Counted from the stretch's first letter, positions 1 through 9,159 are shown. The stretch: 64,000 bases of DNA from Micromonospora sp. NBC_01813 (GCF_035917335.1 NZ_CP109067.1:4339001-4403000); one strand, 5' to 3'. The notes: generated from the sequence alone by a model not told the origin. Numbers and translations are program-made.

Positions 1-2
1 CC

Positions 3-1715
3 GACCTCGCCGGCCGGTTGGCAGCCATCCGGCAGACCCTGGCCGACCCGGTGGTGCACGTCGTCGTCGTCGGCGAGTTCAAACAGGGCAAGAGTTCGCT
101 CGTCAACGCACTGGTCGGGACGAAGATCTGCCCGGTCGACGACGACGTCGCCACCGTGCTGCCGACCTACATCCGATACGGGCAGGAGTCGTCGGCGCAG
201 CTGCTGTTCAATGACGACCCGGCCCGGCGGGAGCCACTCGCGGTCGACCGGGTCCGCGACGTGGTGCTGGAGAACGACGTCGAGGGCACCCCCGACGGTG
301 TCGCCGGGGTTGAGGTCCGGCTGCCGCGCAAGCTGCTCGCCAACGGCCTCGTCATGGTCGACACCCCCGGTGTCGGCGGGCTCGGCTCGGTCCACGCGGC
401 GGCCAGCCTGGCCGCCGCGACGATGGCCGACGCGCTGCTGTTCGTCACCGACGCCGCCCAGGAGCTCACCCGAAGCGAGCTGGACTTCCTGCGGCAGGCC
501 CGCGAGGTGTGCCCCACCGTGGTGTGCGTGATCACCAAGACCGACTTCTATCCACAGTGGCGCAAGATTCGCGACCTGGACGCCGGACACCTGGGCAGCG
601 AGCTGGAGATGCCGATCATCCCGGTCTCGTCCGCGCTGCGGCTGCGCGCCGTGACCGCCAACGACAAGGATCTCAACGTCGAATCCGGCTTCCCGGAGCT
701 GGTCAAGTTCGTGACCCAACGGGTGGCCGGCGGAGCAGCCAGCCGGGTGGCCACCCAGGCCGCGGCCTCGGTCGTCGGGATCTGCGAGCAGATCGAGAAC
801 CAGTTCCAGGCCGAACACGCCGCACTGGCAGACCCGGCGGCCGCCGCCAAGGTGGTGGACGAGCTCACCGCGGTGAAGCAGCGGGTCGAGGCGCTCAAGG
901 CGGCCGCCGCGAAGTGGCAACAAACGCTGACCGACGGGGTCTCCGATCTCAACAGCGACGTCGACCACGATCTACGGGCCCGGCTTCGCCGGATCCTCGA
1001 GGAAGCCGACGCCGCGATCGAGGAGATCGACCCCGCCGATGCCTGGGACGAGACGGAGCGTTGGCTGCAGGCCCGGGTCTCCCATGAGCTGCTCGCCAAC
1101 TACATGATGCTCCGGGACCAGGCGATCGTCCTGAGTGACGAGGTGGCCACCCACTTCCAGGAGGCAGCCGGCCAGGTGCTTCGCCAGGTCGCGGTCACCG
1201 ACCCGGTGCAGCTGGTCGGCAGCGCCCAGGTGGAGCACAAGATCGAGCTGGCGAAGATGAAGCTCGGCAAGCAGGCGATGGTGGCGCTCAAGAGTGCCTA
1301 CGGCGGTGCGCTGATGTTCGTCATGCTGGGTTCGTTGACCGGTATCGCCCTCGGCCCGATCGGAATCGGGATCGGGCTGGTGATGGGTCGCAAAGGTCTG
1401 CGCGACGAAAAGAAGCGGCAGCGCGCGAACCGGCAGGGCCAGGCCAAGAACGCCGTACGGCGCTACTGCGACGAGGTCAGCTTCGTGATGACCAAGGACT
1501 CGCGAGACACGCTGCGCCGGATTCAGCGTCAGCTCCGGGACCACTACAGCGCCCTGGCCGAGGAGCTGTCCCGCTCGAACGCCAAGGCGCTGAGCGCCGC
1601 GTCGGAGGCCGCCCAGCGGACCAAGGCCGAGCGGGAGACCCGGCTACGCGATCTGAAGGCTGAACTGGACCGGCTTCGCCAACTGCGGGAACACGCCACA
1701 GCCATCGTCGGCTGA
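3..1715 (+). CDS. Dynamin-like GTPase, 5' end outside window
   Basis: Large membrane-remodelling GTPase of the bacterial dynamin-like/IniA type. The frame is open to the left edge; a TTG at 18 is the first in-window start but is probably internal. Counted from that TTG, the P-loop GEFKQGKSSLVN is at about residues 18-29, the G3 motif DTPGVGG near 115 and the G4 motif TKTD near 173. A long helical, alanine/charge-rich stretch follows. A glycine-rich hydrophobic hairpin (about 429-457, GALMFVMLG then GPIGIGIGLVMG) fits the membrane paddle. The C-terminus is a basic coiled coil. It converges on an acidic unknown protein. In mycobacteria such GTPases (IniA, IniC) act in the iniBAC envelope-stress operon; a similar role here is inference. 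Confidence 0.85.
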   Translation, partial: DLAGRLAAIRQTLADPVVHVVVVGEFKQGKSSLVNALVGTKICPVDDDVATVLPTYIRYGQESSAQLLFNDDPARREPLAVDRVRDVVLENDVEGTPDGVAGVEVRLPRKLLANGLVMVDTPGVGGLGSVHAAASLAAATMADALLFVTDAAQELTRSELDFLRQAREVCPTVVCVITKTDFYPQWRKIRDLDAGHLGSELEMPIIPVSSALRLRAVTANDKDLNVESGFPELVKFVTQRVAGGAASRVATQAAASVVGICEQIENQFQAEHAALADPAAAAKVVDELTAVKQRVEALKAAAAKWQQTLTDGVSDLNSDVDHDLRARLRRILEEADAAIEEIDPADAWDETERWLQARVSHELLANYMMLRDQAIVLSDEVATHFQEAAGQVLRQVAVTDPVQLVGSAQVEHKIELAKMKLGKQAMVALKSAYGGALMFVMLGSLTGIALGPIGIGIGLVMGRKGLRDEKKRQRANRQGQAKNAVRRYCDEVSFVMTKDSRDTLRRIQRQLRDHYSALAEELSRSNAKALSAASEAAQRTKAERETRLRDLKAELDRLRQLREHATAIVG

Positions 1716-1740
1716 CCGACGCCGGTCGACCCGGAAGCCT

Positions 1741-1808
1741 GATGCTGTTTCAGCGTGATCCCGCAAGGGGATTTTGATCCCGCAAGGGGATCACGCTGAA
1801 ACAGCATC
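1741..1808. terminator. Large inverted repeat between convergent genes, probable bidirectional terminator
   Basis: Perfect 22-bp arms at 1741-1762 and 1787-1808 enclose 24 bases. Nested inside is a 15-bp direct repeat (1757-1771 and 1776-1790, GATCCCGCAAGGGGA) which itself contains the self-complementary element CCCNNNNGGG. There is no long T tract, as is common for actinobacterial terminators. The position between two convergent stop codons (1715 and 1849) supports termination in both directions. Confidence 0.6.
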
Positions 1809-1848
1809 CTTGCGTTGCGGCACCCCACTTCATAAAGCACCTGCCCGG

Positions 1849-2463
1849 CTACATGAGGTCGTCGATCTCCGCAGCACCGTCCGACGCCGACGGACCCGCC
1901 CACGGGTCGACCGGTGACAGCGGATCGTCCGGGAGATCGAGCGAGTCATCCGTACCTTCGAAGTTCACCGGCTCGGCCGCCTCCACGGTCGGGCCGGCGG
2001 CGACGGCGTCGGCCTGTTCCGCCACCGGGCCGTCGCCGTGGCCGAACGACGCCTCCAGCGGAGCGCCGTCGAACGTGTCGGGCCGACCGGCGACGGCGTC
2101 GCTCGCCTCGTCCAGGCTCTCCTCGTCCAGGAAGTGGGCGTCGTCGAGCGACGCGGCGTCGAGCCCATCGTCGTCGAGCCCGGCTGCAGGGGCGGCGGCG
2201 AGCAGATCGAGCGGGGATCCGAACTCGGCCACCGCCGCGCCCTCGTCGCCCGGGACCGGGCTGTTCGCCATGACGAGCGGGGCCAGATGCTCGGCCAGCT
2301 CGGCCGGGGCGGTCTCGGCATAGCTGACCACGGCCTGGGTGAGTAGCTCAGCTGGCAGGTCCGCGTAACCGTTTGCGTGCAGCACGGCATCGACCTCGCC
2401 ATGGGCTGCGGCGTCGCCGGTCAGCCCAGCGAAGATCTCATGCAAGGATCGCGCCGGTGCCAT
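1849..2463 (-). CDS. Acidic low-complexity unknown protein, convergent with dynamin gene
   Basis: A 204-residue protein of unknown function. The first about 65 residues could fold as helices (LHEIFAGL, then ADLPAELLTQAVVSYAETAPAELAEHLAPLV). The rest is strongly acidic, rich in Asp, Ala, Glu and Pro, with no Cys, no signal peptide and no membrane segment, and is probably disordered. It lies tail to tail with the dynamin-like gene. The pattern of a short helical head and a low-complexity tail beside a dynamin gene recalls mycobacterial IniB, but no motif proves it. Reading-frame length and codon bias support a real gene. Confidence 0.6.
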   Translation of the reverse strand: MAPARSLHEIFAGLTGDAAAHGEVDAVLHANGYADLPAELLTQAVVSYAETAPAELAEHLAPLVMANSPVPGDEGAAVAEFGSPLDLLAAAPAAGLDDDGLDAASLDDAHFLDEESLDEASDAVAGRPDTFDGAPLEASFGHGDGPVAEQADAVAAGPTVEAAEPVNFEGTDDSLDLPDDPLSPVDPWAGPSASDGAAEIDDLM

Positions 2464-2549
2464 GTGACCACTGTAAGAAGGTCACCCCTGGCACCGGCAA
2501 GGGGGACATCCCCGATCCTGCCCCTAACCCGGGGTGCCGCCCCCTGCGG

Positions 2550-3431
2550 TCACGAGGTCACGTCCTTGCGGGTGAAGCGCCAGAAGGCCAGGGACAGGAA
2601 GATGGTGGCGTAGGCCAACGCCGCGATGCAGCCGCGCACGATGTCGTCGGTCTGCGTCGGCGTCGACAACAGCCCCAGCCAGGCCGTGCTGAAGTGGGTC
2701 GGCAGAAACTCCCGCAGTACGCCGAGCGCGGTGATCTGGTCCAGGATGCTGGACAGGATCCACAGCAGCACCGCGCCGCCGACCGCGCCGAGCGCCGCGT
2801 CGGTCGACACCGACAGCAGGAACGCCAGCGACGCCACGATCAACAGCACCACCGCCAGGTAGCCGAGGATGCCGAGCAGCCGCAGCACCCCCTCGCCGGC
2901 CGGAATCTCGGCGGCCACCGTCGAACGCAGCGGCGACCAGCCGTACCGCAGGGTGCCGACCAGCAGCGCCGTGGCGGCCAGGGTCAACAGCGACAATCCC
3001 GAGTACGCCAGGGCGACGACCAGCTTCACCGCCAGCAGTCTGGCCCGGGGCACCGGCACGGCCAGCAGATAGCGCAGACTTCCCCAACTGGCCTCGCTGG
3101 CCACCGTGTCGCCGCAGAACAGCGCCACCGCCACCACCAGCAGGAACGTCGACGACACGAAGATCGTGAACAGGGTGAAGTTCAGCCCGCCGGAGGTGGC
3201 CAACTCGACCAGGCTGGCGAACTCGCCGCCGCCGTTGTCGTCGTCACCGTCGTCGAACTCGAAGGCGATCAGCACGATCAACGGCAGCAGCACCATGAAG
3301 CCCAGCGTCAGCTGGGTGCGCCGGCGGGCCGCCTGGCGGCGTACCTCGGCCCACAACGGCAAGGTGGCGCGGGCCCGGTAGCCGCCGGCGGCGCCGGACG
3401 GGTCGGCCGGTGATTCCACAGCAGACATCAA
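2550..3431 (-). CDS. ABC-2 type exporter permease
   Basis: A 293-residue integral membrane protein, the permease partner of the ATPase fusion encoded just upstream (4-bp ATGA overlap at 3428-3431, so translation is probably coupled). The cytoplasmic N-terminus carries a basic patch (RRQAARRRTQ), followed by about six hydrophobic segments starting LGFMVLLPLIVLIAFEF. The acidic extracytoplasmic loop after the first segment (FDDGDDDNGGG) is typical of ABC-2 exporters. The motif-poor sequence SEASWGSLRYLLAVPVPRARLL after the second segment is the usual ABC-2 coupling region. Substrate is unknown; drug, lipid or peptide export are all possible. Confidence 0.85.
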   Translation of the reverse strand: MMSAVESPADPSGAAGGYRARATLPLWAEVRRQAARRRTQLTLGFMVLLPLIVLIAFEFDDGDDDNGGGEFASLVELATSGGLNFTLFTIFVSSTFLLVVAVALFCGDTVASEASWGSLRYLLAVPVPRARLLAVKLVVALAYSGLSLLTLAATALLVGTLRYGWSPLRSTVAAEIPAGEGVLRLLGILGYLAVVLLIVASLAFLLSVSTDAALGAVGGAVLLWILSSILDQITALGVLREFLPTHFSTAWLGLLSTPTQTDDIVRGCIAALAYATIFLSLAFWRFTRKDVTS

Positions 3432-6253
3432 CGGTCTCCGCTTCCCCGTGAGTTCTCGCCGACCAGGGCGAGGAAGGCATCCTCCAGGCGGCGACGTGGC
3501 ACCACCCGGTCCACCGCCACCCCGGCCCGGACCAGCTCCGCGACCACCTCGCTGCGGGCGGTGCCGTTGACGTCGACGATCAGTCCGGCACCTTCGGCGC
3601 CGACGGTACGCACCCCGGGCAGCCGATCCAGCACCGCCTCGGCGGCGGCCACGTCCGAGACGTCGAACTGCACGCTCGGCGAGTCACCGACGATGTCGTC
3701 GACCGGGCCGGCGGCCACGATCCGGCCCTTGTTGACCACCACCGCGTGGGTGCAGGTCTGCTCCACCTCGGCCAGCAGGTGGCTGGAGACCAGCACTGCC
3801 CGCCCGCCGGTGGCGTACCGCCTGAGGACCCGGCGCATCTCGGCGATCTGCGGCGGATCGAGCCCGTCGGTCGGTTCGTCGAGCACCAGCAGCTCCGGCA
3901 GGCCGAGCATGGCCTGGGCGATGGCGAGTCGCTGCCGCATTCCGTGGCTGTAGTTGCGGATCTTCCGGTGCACCGAATCCCCGAGGCCCGCGGTTTCCAG
4001 CGCCTCGTCGAAGTGCGCATCCGCCGCCGGGCGTCCGGTGGCCCGCCAGTACGCCCGCAGGTTGTCGATGCCGGACAGGTGCGGCAGGAATCCGGGCCCT
4101 TCGACGAGGGATCCGATCCGGGACAGCACCGGTGAGCCGGGCACCAGCCGGTGGCCGAAGACCAGGATCTCGCCGGTGGTCGGCTGGGTCAGGCCCATCA
4201 GCACCCGCAGCGTGGTGGTCTTGCCGGCACCGTTCGGCCCGAGCAGGCCGACGACCTGGCCGCGCTCGACGGTGAAGTCCACCCGTTGCACGGCGACGAA
4301 GCCGTCGGCGTACTCCTTGCGCAGGTTGCGCACGACCAGCGGGGTCTGCGCGTGTTCGGCGTCCACGGTGTGCTCCACCCGGCGGTGCCGCAGCCGGACG
4401 ACGGCCAGCACGACGATCAGCCCGATGGCGATCGCGGCGATCAGCCCGGCGAGCACCCAGCGCCACAGCGCCGCCGAGGTGGCGATCGGCTCCCCGGCGA
4501 CCTGCGGCAGGGTCACCGGCGCGGTGTCGGCCGTCCCGCCGGTGCCGACGGCGACGGTGTAGACGGTCGGCTCGGCCGGGGTGGCGTACGCCTGGTCGGA
4601 GGTGGCGACGACGACCCGCAGCAGGTTGCCGGCCTCGAAGCGGTGCACGATCGCCGGCAGGGTCACCTCGACGCCGGTGGCGTCGGCGATGTCGGCCGGC
4701 AGCCCGGTCAACCGCACCGGGGCGACCAGCCCGCCGGGCAGGTTCATCGTGCCGTTCGGGTCCACGTCGTAGAGCTTGACGAACAGCACCGCCTCGCCGG
4801 TCGGCGACGCGGCCCGGATCGTCACGGTCGGGGCACCGACCACGTCGAGCGGGTCGGCCAGCGGCGCCGAGTCGAAGTGGCCGTGCTGACCGGGCAGGTC
4901 CTGGACGAAGCCGCCGGCCAGGCCGGCCAGCCCGCCGCCGATCGGCAGCGAGGAGATCGCCGCCGGGTTGCCGGCCGGCGGGTTGACGACCGGCTGCGCC
5001 GGCCCGCCGACGGTCACCCGCGTCGTGCCGGTGCCGCCGGTGCCCGGGTAGTCGGTGATCCGGTACCCGGTGGCGACCAGGCCACGGTCCATCGCGTCGA
5101 AGCCGGCGATCCGTGACCAGGTGAAGCTGTCGTCCGGGGCGTCGCCGTTGCCGGCCACGTAGTGGTCGAGCCAGCCGGCGGTGAGGAACTTGACCCGGTC
5201 CTGGTCGGTCAGCGGGCCGGCACCGCCGTCGTGGCCGCCGGTGTACCAGGCGACCCGTACCGGGGTGCCGTTCGCGGCGATGCCCCGGGCGTTGGCGTCG
5301 GCTTCGGCGAGCGGGAACAGGGTGTCCGCGCCGCCCTGGACCAGCAGGGTCGGTGCGGTGATCTGATCGAGTACGCGGTCCGGGCTCGACTGGTCGAGCA
5401 GCGCCACCGCCTCGGGGGTGCCGCGCCCGTCGGTGGCGATCTGCAGGTACGCGGCGCACACGTCGGCGGCGAACCGCCCGCACGCCGGGTCGAGGCCGGC
5501 AAGGTCGACCGGCATGCCCGCCGCCCCGTCCGGCATTCCCGCCGCCCCGGCGGGCAGGCCGGCGGGCACCGCGCCGCTGCCGAAGAACAGCCCCGCCCAG
5601 CCCTTCTTGAACACTCCGTCCACTGTGTCCGCGCCACTGGCCTCGGGCAGGAACGACCGGGCCAGGTCGTTCCAGGTGATCATCGGCACGATCGCGTCGA
5701 CCCGGTCGTCCTGGGCTGCCAGCAGCAGCGCCAGCGCACCGCCGTACGAACCGCCGACCACGCCGACCTGCGGATCCCCGGCCGCGTCGGTGCGTACCTC
5801 GGGCCGCTGCGCCAGCCAGTCGAGCAGCCGTTGGGCGTCGCGTACCTCGTAGTCGGGGTTGTTCAGGTGGATCTGCCCGCCGCTGGCCCCGAACCCGCGC
5901 GCCGTGTACGCCAGGACGGCGTACCCGAGGGCGGCAAGCTCCTCGGCGTCGGCGGCGATCGTCTGCTTCGAGCCGCCGAAGCCGTGGGCGAGCAGCACCG
6001 ACGGCACCGGGTCGGTCGCCGACGCGGACTTCGGCAGGTAGAACGTGGTGTCCAGGTCCACCGGCTGGTCGCCGTCCGGCCCGGACAGTACGGAGATCCG
6101 CTGCTCGGCGGTGGTGTACGGCACCGACTCCGGCCAGAGCGCCCAGGTGACCACCCCGGCGACGACGGCGAGCGCCAGCAGCCCGCCAGCCAGCCGCCGC
6201 TGGTTGGGGCGGGGCAGGGCACGGCGGAGCCGCGCGGACATCGGAGTCGGCAT
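3428..6253 (-). CDS. Membrane-anchored S15-type hydrolase fused to ABC transporter ATPase
   Basis: A 941-residue two-part protein. An N-terminal anchor (about residues 21-38) is followed by an alpha/beta-hydrolase of the X-Pro dipeptidyl-peptidase/CocE type. Its nucleophile elbow is GGSYGG, the acid lies in GGADTLFP, the His in YTGGHDGG, and a jelly-roll C-terminal domain follows. A second hydrophobic segment (about 596-621) leads to an ABC ATPase with Walker A GPNGAGKTTT near 672, signature YSHGMRQRLAIA, Walker B LLVLDEPTDGLDP and H-loop SSHLL. The predicted topology puts the hydrolase outside and the ATPase inside, working with the downstream permease. The frame runs on to 7441 upstream, but that part is antisense to the AAA gene; the ATG at 6253 starts the anchor. 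No frameshift is needed to read both halves. Confidence 0.85.
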   Translation of the reverse strand: MPTPMSARLRRALPRPNQRRLAGGLLALAVVAGVVTWALWPESVPYTTAEQRISVLSGPDGDQPVDLDTTFYLPKSASATDPVPSVLLAHGFGGSKQTIAADAEELAALGYAVLAYTARGFGASGGQIHLNNPDYEVRDAQRLLDWLAQRPEVRTDAAGDPQVGVVGGSYGGALALLLAAQDDRVDAIVPMITWNDLARSFLPEASGADTVDGVFKKGWAGLFFGSGAVPAGLPAGAAGMPDGAAGMPVDLAGLDPACGRFAADVCAAYLQIATDGRGTPEAVALLDQSSPDRVLDQITAPTLLVQGGADTLFPLAEADANARGIAANGTPVRVAWYTGGHDGGAGPLTDQDRVKFLTAGWLDHYVAGNGDAPDDSFTWSRIAGFDAMDRGLVATGYRITDYPGTGGTGTTRVTVGGPAQPVVNPPAGNPAAISSLPIGGGLAGLAGGFVQDLPGQHGHFDSAPLADPLDVVGAPTVTIRAASPTGEAVLFVKLYDVDPNGTMNLPGGLVAPVRLTGLPADIADATGVEVTLPAIVHRFEAGNLLRVVVATSDQAYATPAEPTVYTVAVGTGGTADTAPVTLPQVAGEPIATSAALWRWVLAGLIAAIAIGLIVVLAVVRLRHRRVEHTVDAEHAQTPLVVRNLRKEYADGFVAVQRVDFTVERGQVVGLLGPNGAGKTTTLRVLMGLTQPTTGEILVFGHRLVPGSPVLSRIGSLVEGPGFLPHLSGIDNLRAYWRATGRPAADAHFDEALETAGLGDSVHRKIRNYSHGMRQRLAIAQAMLGLPELLVLDEPTDGLDPPQIAEMRRVLRRYATGGRAVLVSSHLLAEVEQTCTHAVVVNKGRIVAAGPVDDIVGDSPSVQFDVSDVAAAEAVLDRLPGVRTVGAEGAGLIVDVNGTARSEVVAELVRAGVAVDRVVPRRRLEDAFLALVGENSRGSGDR

Positions 6254-6352
6254 GAGCCACACGGTACGGCCACCACCCGGCGCGGACCTGTGAACCCTCT
6301 CAGCCGGCACCGCAGCCAGCGGTGGGGTGCGCCCGGCGGTTAGTCTCGGCGG

Positions 6353-8578
6353 GTGGCCGACCCTGAACTGACCTTGACCGCCAGCCTGCGCCCTGCGGCG
6401 CTGGACGCCCGTCGGGGCATCGTCCGGCTGCACCCGGAGGTGCTGGCCGCGCTCGGTATCGCCGCCGGCGCGCCGGTGCGGCTGACCGGCCGGCGGACCA
6501 GCGCCGGAGTGGCCGCCCGCGCCGAGGCCGGCGCCAGCCGGGCCCTGCTGTACGCCGACGACCTGACGCTGGGCAATCTCGGTCTGCGTGACGGCGGTCA
6601 GGTGACGGTGTCGCCAGCACCGGAGGTGGCCGCCCGGCGGGTGACGCTGGACGGCCCGGCGGAGATCATCGCCGTGGTGAGCCCGGAGATGCTGCGGTTG
6701 GCGCTGCTCGGCAAGGTGGTCACCACCGGTGACAACGTGTCGCTGCTGCCGCAGGACGTCCTCTCCGACGTGGCGCACCGCGGCCTGATCGAGGCGGCCC
6801 GGCGCAGCCTGGCCAACGTCGTCGGGTACGCCTGGACCAGCACCCTGCTGACGGTGACCGCGGCCGAACCGGCTGACGAGTCGCTGCTGGTCACCATGGA
6901 CACGGTCGTCGGCTGGCAGCACGGTGCCGTCACCCACGGCTCGACCGGTGAGGAGGTCCGCCCGCTCGGGCGGGTCTCGCCGGCCGAGGCCCCGGACTTC
7001 GTCGACGAGCCGCTGCCCAACCTGGACGACCTGCCCGGTCTGCGGGCGCAGGCCGACGAGCTCACCGAGCTGCTCGATCTCGGTTTCCACCATCGTGAGG
7101 TGCTGACCCGGCTCGGCACCACCGTGTCGCTCGGCGTACTGCTCAGCGGGCCGGCCGGATCCGGCAAGTCGGCGCTGGTCAAGGCGGTGGCCGCCGCGTT
7201 GGACGCCCGGGTCGAGGCGCTCTGGGCGCCGGAGGTCGCCGCGCTGACCAACGACGCGGCCGCCCAGCGGCTGCGTCGGGCCGCCGCCTCGGTACGCCGG
7301 GGCGACGCGGCGGTGCTGCTGATCTCGGACGTGGACGCGCTGGCACCACGTGACGAGCCAGGGCCGTTGGCGACGGTGTTCCGGCAGTTGCTGGCCGAGA
7401 CGGTGGCCGCCGGAGCGGCGGTGGTCTGCACCACCAGTCACCCGGAGGCGCTGGACCCGGACCTGCGCGGGCCGGATCTGCTGGCGGTGCAGATCGCGGT
7501 GCCGCTGCCGGACGCCGCGATGCGCCGCGAGCAGCTGACCGTGCTGACCCGGGGCATGCCGTTGGAGGAGGGCGTGCGGCTCGACGACGTCGCCGGGCGT
7601 ACCCCCGGGTTCGTCGCCGCCGATCTGGCCGCGCTGGTCCGCGAGGCCGGCGTGCGGGCGGCGCTGCGGCAGAAGTCGGCGGACGCGCCGGTGGTCACCA
7701 TGGCCGACTTCGACGCGGCGCTGGAGGTGGTCCGGCCGACGTCGATGGCCACGTCCACGCTGGAGCTGGCCCGGGTGACGTTGGACGACGTCGGCGACAT
7801 GGCCGAGGTCAAGGAGATGCTCACCGAGTCGGTGTTGTGGCCGTTGACCTACCCGGACACCTTCGCCCGGCTCGGCGTGCAGCCGCCGCGCGGGGTGCTG
7901 CTGTACGGTCCGCCGGGCTGCGGCAAGACGTTCCTGGTGACCGCGCTGGCCGGCACCGGCAAGGCGAACGTGTTGTCGGTCAAGGGTGCCGAGCTGCTGT
8001 CCAAGTGGGTCGGCGAGAGCGAACGCGCGGTGCGTGAACTGTTCCGCCGGGCCCGCGAGGCGGCACCGACCCTGGTCTTCCTGGACGAGGTGGACGCCCT
8101 CGCGCCGGTACGCGGTCAGGCGTCCGACGGCGGCACCACCGACCGGGTGGTGGCGGCGCTGCTGACCGAGCTCGACGGGGTGGAGGCGCTGCGCAACGTG
8201 GTGGTGATCGGGGCGACGAACCGGCCCGACCTGATCGATCCGGCGCTGCTGCGGCCGGGCCGGCTGGAGCGGCTGGTGTACGTGCCGCCACCGGACGGCG
8301 AGGCCCGGGTGGCGATCCTCAAGGCGGCGTCGAAGTCGGTGCCGCTCGCCGAGGACGTCGACCTGGTCGAGCTGGGTGAGTCGTTGGACGGTTTCTCGGC
8401 GGCCGACTGCGCGGCGCTGATCCGCGAGGCGGCGCTCGCCGCGATGCGGGAGTCACTGGAGGCGTCGTCGGTGACGGCGGCGCACGTCGCGTCGGCCCGG
8501 GACCGGATCCGGCCGTCCCTGGACCCGGCACAGGTCGCCTGGCTGGCCGCCTACGCGGACCAGCAGTCCGCCCGGTGA
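6353..8578 (+). CDS. CDC48-family AAA ATPase with two AAA domains
   Basis: A 741-residue p97/CDC48-like ATPase. The N-domain is a double-psi-barrel type (ARRGIVRLHPEVLAALGI). AAA domain 1 has Walker A GPAGSGKS near residue 266, but its Walker B reads LLISDVDAL, with Ser and Asp where Asp-Glu is usual. AAA domain 2 is canonical: GPPGCGKT near 520, FLDEVDAL near 576, sensor 1 GATNRPD, and the arginine-finger segment LLRPGRLERLVY. Such proteins unfold substrates, in some actinobacteria together with the proteasome/Pup system, though no proteasome gene is seen here. The GTG start at 6353 follows a TAGTCT box (6341-6346) by six bases, so the mRNA may be leaderless. Confidence 0.9.
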   Translation: MADPELTLTASLRPAALDARRGIVRLHPEVLAALGIAAGAPVRLTGRRTSAGVAARAEAGASRALLYADDLTLGNLGLRDGGQVTVSPAPEVAARRVTLDGPAEIIAVVSPEMLRLALLGKVVTTGDNVSLLPQDVLSDVAHRGLIEAARRSLANVVGYAWTSTLLTVTAAEPADESLLVTMDTVVGWQHGAVTHGSTGEEVRPLGRVSPAEAPDFVDEPLPNLDDLPGLRAQADELTELLDLGFHHREVLTRLGTTVSLGVLLSGPAGSGKSALVKAVAAALDARVEALWAPEVAALTNDAAAQRLRRAAASVRRGDAAVLLISDVDALAPRDEPGPLATVFRQLLAETVAAGAAVVCTTSHPEALDPDLRGPDLLAVQIAVPLPDAAMRREQLTVLTRGMPLEEGVRLDDVAGRTPGFVAADLAALVREAGVRAALRQKSADAPVVTMADFDAALEVVRPTSMATSTLELARVTLDDVGDMAEVKEMLTESVLWPLTYPDTFARLGVQPPRGVLLYGPPGCGKTFLVTALAGTGKANVLSVKGAELLSKWVGESERAVRELFRRAREAAPTLVFLDEVDALAPVRGQASDGGTTDRVVAALLTELDGVEALRNVVVIGATNRPDLIDPALLRPGRLERLVYVPPPDGEARVAILKAASKSVPLAEDVDLVELGESLDGFSAADCAALIREAALAAMRESLEASSVTAAHVASARDRIRPSLDPAQVAWLAAYADQQSAR

Positions 8579-8592
8579 CAGTGCGGTGCGGG

Positions 8593-9159
8593 TCAGCCGG
8601 CTAAGTCGGTGGTGAAGGCCTCGTCGAGCCAGAACCGGGCCTGCACCTGGCCCTGCTCGACGCCGATGACCGCACCGCTGCGGCGCAGCAGGTTGATCGC
8701 GGCCCGGTTGGTTGGGGTGGTCCGGGCGACGACGAGGTGGGCGCCGAGCCGGACCGCCTCGTCGAGGACCGCCCGCAGCGCGGCGGAGGCGATGCCCCGG
8801 CCACGGGCGGACCGGCCGAGCCAGATGCCGGTCTCCACCACGCCGACCGGGGTGTCGAGTCGGGTGAGCCGGACCCCACCGACGACGTCCCCGCCGACGG
8901 TGACCGCGTACATGATGCTGCCGGCGGGACCAACCTGGCCGCCGCCGAAGTGGGAGCGGTGGAACTCGCGGAACGCGTCCCGGCGGGCGGCGGTCCAGCC
9001 GGCCGGTCCGGGGACCGGCGGCATCACCTCGCCAGGCTCGGCTTCGGCCACGGCGGCGGAGAGCAACGGCTCGAGCAGCTCGTCTCTCATCGGTGTCAAC
9101 CGCACGTCATGCCGCACGGCGGTAGTCTCCCAGGCCGGTGCCGACTCCGTCTTACTCAT
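8593..9159 (-). CDS. GNAT family N-acetyltransferase
   Basis: A 188-residue GNAT acetyltransferase that would transfer acetyl from acetyl-CoA to an unknown amine, possibly a ribosomal-protein N-terminus (RimJ/RimL-like). The acetyl-CoA loop is SARGRGIASAALRAVL (Q/R-x-x-G-x-G/A), preceded by strand ETGIWLG. The typical NRAAINLLRRSGA motif follows, with Asn contacting CoA and the helix packing after strand 5. The start at 9159 is chosen because a strong GGGAGG site precedes it; the frame is open to 9192 but has no better site. It converges on the AAA ATPase gene with only 14 bases between stops. Confidence 0.85.
   Translation of the reverse strand: MSKTESAPAWETTAVRHDVRLTPMRDELLEPLLSAAVAEAEPGEVMPPVPGPAGWTAARRDAFREFHRSHFGGGQVGPAGSIMYAVTVGGDVVGGVRLTRLDTPVGVVETGIWLGRSARGRGIASAALRAVLDEAVRLGAHLVVARTTPTNRAAINLLRRSGAVIGVEQGQVQARFWLDEAFTTDLAG

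Noticed and set aside
2373-3413. 346-residue plus-strand frame rich in Gln, Arg and His
   Set aside because: Antisense shadow of the ABC permease gene, with composition typical of reversed hydrophobic codons.
6254-7441. Upstream extension of the hydrolase-ABC fusion frame
   Set aside because: It is antisense to the CDC48-like ATPase, has no domain, and the anchor with a good start lies at 6253.
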